The notes beneath the pieces were generated by a model that saw nothing but the letters and a program-made list of their open reading frames with translations, made no database searches and was not told the origin of the DNA. Positions 1 through 5,845 of a DNA stretch of 11,222 nt are shown one piece after another (the first letter of the stretch is position 1; every line of letters starts with the position of its first letter). This stretch comes from an uncultured Eubacterium sp. (lineage in GTDB: Bacteria; Bacillota; Clostridia; Lachnospirales; Lachnospiraceae): NCBI GenBank assembly GCA_910584595.1, contig CAJUBQ010000131.1:1-11222 (forward strand). The letters are read 5' to 3'. The position numbers and the translations under genes are program-made.

Positions 1-1
1 C

Positions 2-193
2 ACAGGCGGCGAAGCCAAAGCGGCGCCTTTAGCTGCTGGCGGCAGCCAGGGCGAATTAGGCGGCGCGACCGTCCGATACCATAGCCTGGATGCAGAATGC
101 CTAGAACTTCTTACACTCTGGAAAAGTCACAAACAGACAGGCCAACGCCTCCCATCCTGCGTTCGCATAGCCAGTACGCAACACTTTTTCTAA
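2..193 (+). CDS. Possible 3' end of an unrecognised protein (partial)
   Basis: An open frame of 63 codons enters from the left edge and ends at TAA 191-193. It begins with a Gly/Ala-rich stretch (GGEAKAAPLAAGG) and continues with a segment that looks like folded protein (VRYHSLDAECLELLTLW). No other frame is open through this stretch on either strand. I do not recognise the family. Sixty-three open codons can occur by chance in GC-rich DNA, so coding is only plausible. A weak hairpin and a T-rich run follow the stop, which would fit the end of a transcript. Confidence 0.38.
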   Translation, partial: TGGEAKAAPLAAGGSQGELGGATVRYHSLDAECLELLTLWKSHKQTGQRLPSCVRIASTQHFF

Positions 194-196
194 ACT

Positions 197-252
197 GTTG
201 CTTTATTACTTGCCCCACCCCGTGAAAAGTAACAACTTACTTGTCTTTTTCT
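197..252 (+). terminator. Weak hairpin with T-rich tail after the first reading frame
   Basis: GTTG (197-200) and TTACTT (206-211) pair with AAGTAA (227-232) and CAAC (233-236), leaving a five-base bulge on the left arm. TTACTTGTCTTTTTC follows. The stem is imperfect and the loop is large, so this is only a candidate terminator for whatever ends at 193. Confidence 0.25.
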
Positions 253-296
253 CCGGGAGCGCCAGGTATACGGCTAAAATTTTTTTAAAAAAAGGC

Positions 297-325
297 TTGT
301 ATTTTTTTCCTGTTTATGCTAGACT
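297..325 (+). promoter_or_regulatory. Sigma-A promoter for tRNA-Thr
   Basis: A -35 box TTGTAT (297-302) lies 17 bp from the -10 box TAGACT (320-325). The -10 is preceded by TGC, an extended -10. Transcription would begin around 332, about 35 bases before the mature tRNA. Confidence 0.55.
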
Positions 326-367
326 ATACAAGTCGCAGGTAATAAGCGTCTGATTTATTTGCATAAT

Positions 368-440
<73 letters not shown>

Positions 441-450
441 TTTCTTTTTT

Positions 451-480
451 GTGAATCCGTTGTTCGGATTCATTTATTTT
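451..480 (+). terminator. Hairpin after tRNA-Thr
   Basis: GTGAATCCG (451-459) pairs with CGGATTCAT (465-473), with one G-T pair at the base and loop TTGTT. TTATTTT follows. It fits an intrinsic terminator of the tRNA transcript, although the T run is broken by an A. The next gene's ribosome binding site starts only 13 bases later, so read-through must occur if that gene has no promoter of its own. Confidence 0.6.
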
Positions 481-498
481 ATTACGGAGGAAGTTGTT

Positions 499-936
499 AT
501 GAAACCTGCAACACTTGCAAAAACTCTGGAAGAAATGATTCAGGAAACAAAAAAAGGCCGCCTCAACTGGCTGATCGAGCTTCAGTCCACAGACGGTCTT
601 GCGCCATCTTTAAAGCACCGCATCACAGAAGACGAAAAAGAATGGGTTGTAGATGAATGCTTTATTTCCTTTTATTGCAAATTCCACGGCAAAGATTATC
701 TGATGATTACTTATGAACATATCAAACAATATAAAGATCAGGTGCGGTCAGACAATTTGATTTTTATGCCGCCTTTAAACGTACGTTATTTTGATGTCGG
801 CATTCTCTCCCCATACATTGTAGATGCGGATGCGGTTTTGCTTGACCGCTTTCATCAATTGTGGCTGCTTATGCTGGACAGCTCCAGGAAAAAAGACGGA
901 CATGTATCATTTAAAGTTTTCGATCCTTATGAATAA
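499..936 (+). CDS. Conserved-looking protein of unknown function (145 aa)
   Basis: The start is ATG 499, eight bases after GGAGG (486-490). An in-frame upstream ATG at 409 lies inside the tRNA and is rejected. The product is soluble with no signal peptide or membrane helix. It has a helical N-terminus (about residues 5-30), then an alternating hydrophobic pattern around FISFYCKFHGKDYLMITYEHI, and ends with a helix rich in Leu (LLDRFHQLWLLML) and an acidic tail. I do not recognise the family. It directly follows tRNA-Thr with no promoter that I can see between them, so it may be expressed by read-through of the tRNA hairpin. A strong hairpin at 989-1023 ends the unit. Confidence 0.85.
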   Translation: MKPATLAKTLEEMIQETKKGRLNWLIELQSTDGLAPSLKHRITEDEKEWVVDECFISFYCKFHGKDYLMITYEHIKQYKDQVRSDNLIFMPPLNVRYFDVGILSPYIVDADAVLLDRFHQLWLLMLDSSRKKDGHVSFKVFDPYE

Positions 937-988
937 ACAGCTGCCTATCATATTCAAAGGGACGGCAGCATTTTCAGTTGCCGCACTC

Positions 989-1030
989 TAAAGACATACA
1001 GTTTCTACAACTGTATGTCTTTATTTTCCC
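989..1030. terminator. Bidirectional terminator between convergent genes
   Basis: A perfect 15-bp stem is formed by 989-1003 and 1009-1023 with loop TCTAC. On the plus strand TTTATTTT follows, and on the minus strand the stem itself ends in CTTTA. It lies between the plus-strand 145-aa gene and the minus-strand HEPN gene and can serve both. Confidence 0.85.
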
Positions 1031-1439
1031 ATAAATATCATAGCTCCGCTAAAAAGAATTTATTTTTTCAGCAACCGCATCGGAAATCGCACACTCTTTC
1101 TTTTTCTTCCTGCCTTCCACATATGCTGTCACTCGAGACCTGGTTTCTGTAACTGCCTGCCAACAGTCCTGAATATCATCTGCATCCACCTCAACTGCAT
1201 CATTCCCCGGATACCTGGCAGCAAAATAATAACCTTCGCACTTTAAAACCTTATCCCAATCGCAAATAAAATCTGATAGATTCTTCTTCAAAAATTTTGA
1301 TAAAACTCTCAACGAATGCGTACGCAGGACAGCAGTAGTATCTATATTGCTACAAAAAACATCAATCACATGCTTCAAGAATCTTTCGCAGATGCTCTGG
1401 GCAAGATAACTCATGGCATCGTCAGTTCTTCCACTATCA

Positions 1440-1602
1440 TAAGGAACTGTATGTAAATAACTTAAAGCAGTTGCGCAGGATTTTTCTTCGAGAAAGCTGT
1501 TCAAAAATCAGGCGCATAGCGGGCTATGTAACTGATTTTTGAACAGCTCTATCGGAGAAAAAGACAAGCAAATGGTTTAAGTTAGTTACATACAGTTCCT
1601 AA
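1440..1602. repeat. Target-site duplication TAA flanking the hairpin element
   Basis: TAA at 1440-1442 and TAA at 1600-1602 bound the element. On the coding (minus) strand the two copies read TTA, and one of them forms part of the codons GCT-TAT (Ala21-Tyr22) in the repaired HEPN gene. Confidence 0.75.
1443..1599. mobile_element. 157-bp MITE-like hairpin element inside the HEPN gene
   Basis: The ends are inverted repeats starting GGAACTGTATGTAA: the outer 32 bases of each arm (1443-1474 and 1568-1599) differ at three positions. A less matched middle part follows, then a perfect 17-base inner repeat (1495-1511 and 1532-1548) around a 20-base centre that itself contains GCATAGC/GCTATGT. TAA flanks both ends (1440-1442 and 1600-1602) and is read as a 3-bp target duplication. 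This is supported independently because removing the element plus one TAA repairs the HEPN frame. The element has no coding capacity, so it must have been moved by a transposase encoded elsewhere. The 3-bp T-N-A duplication is seen in some IS5-group elements, but I cannot assign a family. Confidence 0.85.
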
Positions 1603-1648
1603 GCAAATTTAAGAAATTGGTAATCATTCTCCGCTCTTGTAAAGTATG

Positions 1649-1979
1649 TTATTTTTGACTCCATAGCAAAATACCGTCCTTTTCAAAATTCCTGTTAAAC
1701 TGCCTGCTGGATGTTGGGACATCGTCCATACTTATCTTTAAATTAACTTCCGGCAGTGTATAATCATCAGGACTGATTTCAGTCCTCAGCTTTTGTATTA
1801 CGAATTTTGGCATATTAGCTTTCACAAATAAAAAAATATCAACATCTGAATGAAATTTCTGTTCCCCCCCCCCTTGCGCAGCTTCCGTACAAGTATACGG
1901 ACTTTAAAAAATCCTTATAATATTCACTTCCCAAAATATCCAGCGCATGCAGAAGGGACTGCTCGTGCCGTTTGTCCAT
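1649..1979 (-). pseudogene. MNT-type minimal nucleotidyltransferase, frameshifted in a poly-G tract
   Basis: From ATG 1979 (GGGAG upstream) the frame reads MDKRHEQSLLHALDIL and reaches VYLYGSCARG, the GSxxRG nucleotide-binding motif of small MNT nucleotidyltransferases (NTP_transf_2 type). It then runs through ten G (1864-1873 on the plus strand) and stops after 52 aa. In the frame one base away, the protein resumes with EQKFHSDVDIFLFVKA, giving the catalytic SDxD motif, and ends LLWSQK at 1649. A tract of six G would give RGEQKFHSDVD, which has the family's usual spacing between the two motifs; nine G would also be in frame. The intact protein would be about 108 aa. The stop overlaps the HEPN start. 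The change may be a decay mutation, a slippage switch or a sequencing error. Confidence 0.85.
1864..1873. repeat. Homopolymer C10 (G10 on the coding strand)
   Basis: Ten consecutive C on the plus strand lie exactly between the two catalytic motifs of the nucleotidyltransferase gene. Six, nine or twelve would keep the gene in frame; ten does not. Tracts of this length are prone to slippage in replication and to miscalls in sequencing. Confidence 0.9.
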
Positions 1980-2086
1980 ATTTTACAACTCCCTTTTCCA
2001 TAAAACAAATGAAATCAAAACAATATATTTTCTTCCCCACTTTCGGAACTTCTCTGCGCCACTATGCATCTGCAGGTATACATAAC

Positions 2087-2280
2087 CTATTCTTTGATCT
2101 TATCCAGTTCTGTAAGATTTACACCTGCAATATTAAGAAAACTTTTTAAATATATATATTCATCTTTCAATTTTGCATAAGTTTTTGTAGAATTTTTTCT
2201 TTTGCTAATAGCATATACTCCTGAATTTTTTTAAAGTCCTCCATTGCTTTTTGCGTAATCTCTAAATTGGCATCTGGCAT
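2087..2280 (-). pseudogene. Small helical protein (about 64 aa), first gene of the MNT/HEPN cassette, with a 1-base deletion
   Basis: ATG 2280 is preceded by GGAGG (2288-2292 on the plus strand). The frame reads MPDANLEITQKAMEDFKKIQ and continues to AKEK. At an A6 run it falls out of frame and stops after 38 aa. In the shifted frame the sequence carries on as NSTKTYAKLKDEYIYLKSFL and ends NLTELDKIKE before TAG. Adding one A would give a 64-aa, Lys/Glu-rich, probably all-helical protein. I do not recognise the family. Its position behind the cassette promoter suggests an accessory role with MNT/HEPN (inference). Confidence 0.65.
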
Positions 2281-2318
2281 TCTTCCACCTCCCACAAAAT
2301 GATTTATGAACTATCTAT

Positions 2319-2347
2319 ACTATAGCATAATGTGAACCCAAAGTCTA
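2319..2347 (-). promoter_or_regulatory. Promoter of the MNT/HEPN cassette
   Basis: On the minus strand a TAGACT -35 (2342-2347) and TATAGT -10 (2319-2324) are 17 bp apart, and the -10 is extended by TGC. It sits about 40 bases before the 64-aa gene's start and reads towards it. Confidence 0.6.
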
Positions 2348-2353
2348 TCGTGA

Positions 2354-2391
2354 TGTTTGAACTTCATATTTAATTGTACTTTTTTCAAACA
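2354..2391. repeat. Inverted repeat TGTTTGAA / TTCAAACA
   Basis: TGTTTGAA (2354-2361) and TTCAAACA (2384-2391) are exact inverted copies 22 bases apart, in the divergent gap between the MNT/HEPN promoter and the pot promoter. It could be an operator or a chance match; no T run makes it a terminator. Apart from this repeat and the two promoters I see nothing else in 2281-2544. Confidence 0.3.
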
Positions 2392-2448
2392 CGCTCTAAG
2401 GTTCCTTTCGGCAAAAGCAGAATACAGTGATTTTTTTAAGAAAACATA

Positions 2449-2477
2449 TTGACATTTCTCTGTTTATCTTACATAAT
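2449..2477 (+). promoter_or_regulatory. Sigma-A promoter of the pot operon
   Basis: TTGACA (2449-2454), a perfect -35 box, is 17 bp from CATAAT (2472-2477), which matches five of six -10 bases. Transcription would start near 2484, leaving a leader of about 60 bases before the regulator gene. Confidence 0.75.
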
Positions 2478-2507
2478 AGTCTTCGACTTGTTTATTAACA
2501 GTAAACA
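2461..2507 (+). promoter_or_regulatory. Candidate operator: TGTTTA repeats around the pot promoter
   Basis: TGTTTA occurs at 2461-2466 in the promoter spacer and again at 2489-2494, where it forms an inverted repeat with TAAACA (2502-2507) seven bases away. The placement across the -10 and early leader would suit repression by the neighbouring XRE-cupin protein. That is inference; the motif is AT-rich and could be chance. Confidence 0.35.
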
Positions 2508-2544
2508 CAAAATTCATTATTACATTTACACAAGGAGGCGCTTT

Positions 2545-3081
2545 ATGGATATCGGACACCGTATGAAAGAACTCCGCATCCAATACGGACTCACACAGCA
2601 GGAACTGGCAGACCGCTCCGAGTTATCCAAAGGCTTTATTTCACAGCTGGAACGTGGACTGACCACCCCATCCATTGGAACTTTGCTGGATATTATCCAG
2701 TGTTTAGGCACGACTCCGGCAGAATTTTTTACCGATGACGAACCGGAACAAATTGTTTTTTCACCGGAAGACTATTTTGAAAAGAATTATAAAAAGCGAA
2801 GCTGCCTGGTAGAATGGCTGATTCCAAACGCACAAAAAAATGCAATGGAACCTGTTCTGCTCACACTCGCCCCCGGAGGAAAATCAGAAACGCTTTCTCC
2901 ACAGGAAAGCGAGGAATTTGGCTATGTGTTAAGCGGCGCCATTCGACTGCATTATGGTACGAGAATATACATTGTTCATGCAGGAGAATCATTTTATTTT
3001 AACGCCGGCAAAAAACATTATATCGAAGCGTATCAGGAAGAAGCGAAGCTGATCTGGGTCAGCACCCCGCCCTGCTTCTGA
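2545..3081 (+). CDS. XRE-family regulator with C-terminal cupin domain (178 aa)
   Basis: The start ATG 2545 is chosen for its AAGGAGG (2532-2538). Residues 6-61 are an XRE helix-turn-helix (LTQQELADRSELSKGFISQL spans both helices), and residues about 105-178 form a small beta-barrel cupin (LAPGGKSETLSPQESEEFGY; the second motif is GESFYFNAGKKHY). This two-domain plan is that of PuuR-like regulators, in which the cupin is thought to sense a small molecule. Here it leads the polyamine importer genes, 27 bases before the ATPase start and in the same orientation, so the likely role is polyamine-responsive control of its own operon (inference). A possible operator lies at 2461-2507. Confidence 0.9.
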   Translation: MDIGHRMKELRIQYGLTQQELADRSELSKGFISQLERGLTTPSIGTLLDIIQCLGTTPAEFFTDDEPEQIVFSPEDYFEKNYKKRSCLVEWLIPNAQKNAMEPVLLTLAPGGKSETLSPQESEEFGYVLSGAIRLHYGTRIYIVHAGESFYFNAGKKHYIEAYQEEAKLIWVSTPPCF

Positions 3082-3108
3082 TTTGAATTTTATTTGGGAG
3101 GCTACTTT

Positions 3109-4182
3109 ATGGAAAAAGAATTGATTGAACTGTCGCATATTTCAAAATCCTTTGATGGAGATCTGATTTTAGACGATTTAGATCTGACGATACATGAAAA
3201 TGAATTTGTAACCTTGTTAGGTCCTTCAGGCTGTGGTAAAACGACTACTCTGCGGCTTATTGGAGGATTTGAAACGCCTGATGCAGGCAAGATTATTTTT
3301 GACGGAACAGACATTACTTTGCTTCCGCCAAATGAGCGTAAGCTGAATACCGTATTTCAAAAATATGCGCTGTTCAGCCATATGTCTATTGCGGAAAATA
3401 TCGCTTTTGGCCTGAAAATCAGCAAAAAAAGCAAAGCCTATATTCAGGATAAGATTAAATATGCGCTAAAGCTGGTGAATTTAGACGGATTTGAGCAGCG
3501 CAGCGTCGATTCTTTAAGCGGCGGACAGCAGCAGCGGATTGCGATTGCACGTGCGATCGTAAACGAACCAAAAGTGCTGCTTTTAGACGAACCTCTCGGC
3601 GCTCTGGATTTGAAAATGCGTCAGGATATGCAGTATGAGCTGATTCGGCTGAAAAATGAGCTTGGCATTACATTTATTTATGTTACCCATGACCAGGAAG
3701 AAGCGCTCACGATGTCAGATACGATTGTTGTTATGAACCAGGGCTACATCCAGCAAATCGGCACTCCGGAAGATATTTATAATGAACCGGTCAACGCTTT
3801 TGTGGCGGATTTTATCGGCGAAAGCAATATTATAGATGGTATGATGGTGCATGACAAGCTGGTACGTGTCTTAGACGTAGATCTGGAATGCGTGGATACC
3901 GGCTTTGGCAACAATCAGCCGGTAGACGTTGTTATCCGTCCTGAAGACCTTATGATTACAGAGCCTTTTGAAGGCTTTTATCACGGACGTATTACGTCTG
4001 TTATTTTTAAAGGCGTCCATTATGAAATCGAAGTTACTGCAAATGGATATGAATGGCTGATCCATACGACACAATACCATGAACCCGGAAAAGAAGTCGG
4101 GCTGCGTGTCATTCCATTTAACATCCAGATTATGAACAAACCGGAATCCAGTGATGAAAAGGTGGTGGAGACAGATGCGTAG
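3109..4182 (+). CDS. potA: Spermidine/putrescine ABC importer, ATP-binding subunit
   Basis: This is the ATPase that drives polyamine import at the inner face of the membrane. The ATG at 3109 follows TGGGAGG (3095-3101); the TTG at 3094 is not supported. At 357 aa it has the usual length. Walker A is GPSGCGKTT (residues 38-46), the Q-loop is at VFQKYALF (Q84), the signature is LSGGQQQR (136-143), Walker B is VLLLDE (156-161) and the switch His is in THDQEE (H194). After residue about 235 a C-terminal TOBE-type domain follows (VDVVIRPEDL). Its last eight bases overlap the potB start, so the two are probably coupled. All key residues are present. Specificity for polyamines rests on the operon, chiefly potD. 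Confidence 0.95.
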   Translation: MEKELIELSHISKSFDGDLILDDLDLTIHENEFVTLLGPSGCGKTTTLRLIGGFETPDAGKIIFDGTDITLLPPNERKLNTVFQKYALFSHMSIAENIAFGLKISKKSKAYIQDKIKYALKLVNLDGFEQRSVDSLSGGQQQRIAIARAIVNEPKVLLLDEPLGALDLKMRQDMQYELIRLKNELGITFIYVTHDQEEALTMSDTIVVMNQGYIQQIGTPEDIYNEPVNAFVADFIGESNIIDGMMVHDKLVRVLDVDLECVDTGFGNNQPVDVVIRPEDLMITEPFEGFYHGRITSVIFKGVHYEIEVTANGYEWLIHTTQYHEPGKEVGLRVIPFNIQIMNKPESSDEKVVETDA

Positions 4183-4999
4183 ATTTGGAAAACAATTATT
4201 GGCAGGCCCTTATCTTGTCTGGATGATCGGTTTTATTTTGCTGCCGCTGCTGCTGGTCGTATATTACGCATTTACAAACTCTGCCGGAAACTTTACGCTT
4301 GCAAATATAAGCTCTATTTTTCATAAAGTCCATATGAAATCTTTAGGGTTGTCCATAAAAATCGCACTCCAGTGCACCGTCATTTGTCTGGCGCTCTCCT
4401 ACCCGCTGGCAATGATATTAAACAAAGTTCATATGAAACATCAGAACTTTATTGTATTTATTTTTATACTTCCGATGTGGATGAATTTTTTACTTCGTAT
4501 CCTGGCCTGGCAGCTGCTTTTATCCAATAACGGAATTATCAATGCGGTTTTGGATTTTTTTCATCTGCCAAATATAACTATTTTAAACACTCCTACAGCA
4601 GTCGTGTTCGGCATGGTGTATGATTTTTTGCCATATATGATCTTACCTATTTATAATGCGATGTCCAGAATTCGCAAAGATATTATCGAAGCTGCTCAGG
4701 ATCTTGGTGCAAAAAACTATGTCATTTTTATCCGAATTATTTTTCCGCTGACACTTTCCGGTGTTATGAGCGGTATTATTATGGTCTTTGTACCTGCACT
4801 GACCTCTTTTGCCATCTCGAACCTGCTTGGCGGCGGCAAAGTACTGTTGATCGGCAATATTATTGAAGCTGACTTTATGCAGTTTTTTAACTGGAATCTG
4901 GGCGCCGGTCTCTCACTTGTGCTGATGGTTTTCGTCATTGCAAGCATGGCCATTATGAATAAACATTCTGACGATGCCGGCGGCGCTGCCGTCTGGTAA
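4175..4999 (+). CDS. potB: Spermidine/putrescine ABC importer, permease subunit 1
   Basis: An integral membrane subunit of 274 aa. The start chosen is ATG 4175, behind GGTGGTGGAG (4161-4170). The upstream ATG at 4151 would add eight polar residues inside potA and lacks a site as good. The first helix (LVWMIGFILLPLLLVVYYAF) lies at residues 14-33, with about five more helices to residue 262. The cytoplasmic EAA loop that docks on the ATPase reads EAAQDLGAKNYVIFIRIIFP (172-191), with the conserved Gly. The C-terminus is a short hydrophilic tail. The stop sits in the loop of a small hairpin before potC. Confidence 0.93.
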   Translation: MRRFGKQLLAGPYLVWMIGFILLPLLLVVYYAFTNSAGNFTLANISSIFHKVHMKSLGLSIKIALQCTVICLALSYPLAMILNKVHMKHQNFIVFIFILPMWMNFLLRILAWQLLLSNNGIINAVLDFFHLPNITILNTPTAVVFGMVYDFLPYMILPIYNAMSRIRKDIIEAAQDLGAKNYVIFIRIIFPLTLSGVMSGIIMVFVPALTSFAISNLLGGGKVLLIGNIIEADFMQFFNWNLGAGLSLVLMVFVIASMAIMNKHSDDAGGAAVW

Positions 5000-5008
5000 A
5001 CCGGACGG
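4989..5008 (+). other. Hairpin spanning the potB stop codon
   Basis: CCGTCTGG (4989-4996) pairs with CCGGACGG (5001-5008), with one T-G pair, around the tetraloop TAAA that holds the potB stop codon. No T run follows, so it is not a terminator. It could modulate mRNA stability or the relative translation of potB and potC (inference). Confidence 0.4.
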
Positions 5009-5041
5009 TCATGGAACACTATCAATACGGAGGTACTACGT

Positions 5042-5830
5042 ATGTTAAAAAAAAGCATAGAACGGTGTTATCTCACACTGATTTTTTTATTTCTTTATCT
5101 TCCAATCGCTGTGTTGATGATCCTGTCTTTTAACAATTCAAAATCCAGAGTATTCTGGGGCGGATTTACTCTGAAATGGTATCGGGAATTATTTGCCAGC
5201 AGCATGATTATGGACGCATTTAAAACGACTATTATCGTAACAATCTTAGCCTCGGTGATTGCCACATTGCTGGGCACAATGGCTGCTGTCGGCATTCACG
5301 CAATGAAAAAAAACAATCGCGCCATTATGCTTGGCGCGACGAATATACCATTGCTCAATGCCGATATCGTTACCGGTATTTCAATGATGCTTATTTTTGT
5401 CCGATTTACAAGTCTGGGTCTGCATACCGTACTGATTGCACATATTACATTTGATATTCCGTATGTGATATTAAATGTGCTTCCAAAGCTGAATCAGACA
5501 AGCAAATCGACTTATGAGGCCGCTTTAGACCTTGGCGCCAAACCTGTTTATGCATTTTTTAAAATCATCTGGCCACAGATTTGTCCGGGTGTGCTTTCCG
5601 GTTTTTTAATGTCTGTTACGATGTCGCTAGACGATTTCAGCATTACTTATTTTACAAAAGGAGCCGGCGTCAATACTCTTTCGACAATGATCTACACCGA
5701 GCTTCGCAAAGGAATTGTACCGCAGATGTATGCACTTTCCACAATTTTGTTCTTTATGGCTTTTGCATTGCTGCTTATGATTAATTTTCGTTCAAACCGT
5801 ACCGGAAAACAGGCAGAACAGCGTATTTGA
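5042..5830 (+). CDS. potC: Spermidine/putrescine ABC importer, permease subunit 2
   Basis: A 262-aa membrane protein that pairs with potB to form the channel. The ATG at 5042 follows ACGGAGG (5027-5033). The first helix covers residues 9-29 (LTLIFLFLYLPIAVLMILSF). The typical PotC/PotI periplasmic segment VFWGGFTLKWYRELF follows (38-52). The EAA loop EAALDLGAKPVYAFFKIIWP (159-178) is intact, and a conserved SLDDFSITYF motif follows it. Length and helix pattern fit the family. It lies 42 bases after potB and 15 bases before potD. Confidence 0.94.
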   Translation: MLKKSIERCYLTLIFLFLYLPIAVLMILSFNNSKSRVFWGGFTLKWYRELFASSMIMDAFKTTIIVTILASVIATLLGTMAAVGIHAMKKNNRAIMLGATNIPLLNADIVTGISMMLIFVRFTSLGLHTVLIAHITFDIPYVILNVLPKLNQTSKSTYEAALDLGAKPVYAFFKIIWPQICPGVLSGFLMSVTMSLDDFSITYFTKGAGVNTLSTMIYTELRKGIVPQMYALSTILFFMAFALLLMINFRSNRTGKQAEQRI

Positions 5831-5845
5831 AAGGAGGAGCCTGCT

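Larger units (their letters stand above)
1049..1664 (-). pseudogene. HEPN-domain protein, partner of an MNT nucleotidyltransferase, split by an inserted hairpin element
   Basis: Removing 1443-1602 (the element plus one TAA copy) gives one open frame of 151 codons from ATG 1664 to the stop at 1049. It starts MESKITYFTRAENDYQFL and joins at FAYDSGRTDDAMSYLAQ. The pattern AQSICERFLKHVI, then THSLRVL, then AARYPG (about residues 35-100) is that of HEPN proteins (PF05168-like) encoded next to small nucleotidyltransferases. The start overlaps the nucleotidyltransferase stop by 16 bases, the usual coupled arrangement. I see no RX4HXY motif as in HepT toxins; the nearest is R41-x3-H45. As it stands, an ATG at 1504 inside the element would give a chimeric N-terminus (MNSFLEEKSCATALSYLHTVP) fused to residues 22-151, so a modified protein could still be made. 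No obvious ribosome binding site supports that start. Confidence 0.85.

Noticed and set aside
1443..1599. Hairpin element read as a transcription terminator or CRISPR-like repeat
   Set aside because: The arms are about 68 bases long, flanked by TAA duplications, and interrupt a repairable gene; there is no T run and no repeat-spacer pattern.
1977..2069. A 28-codon minus-strand frame between the 64-aa gene and the nucleotidyltransferase
   Set aside because: It has no ribosome binding site, no recognisable motif and a length common by chance.
1850..2149. Plus-strand 99-codon open frame
   Set aside because: It is antisense to the nucleotidyltransferase and the small helical gene, which have recognisable motifs and ribosome binding sites on the minus strand.
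2484..2544. A riboswitch in the pot operon leader
   Set aside because: The leader is only about 60 bases, with no stable multi-stem structure or terminator visible; protein-based control by the XRE-cupin regulator is the simpler reading.
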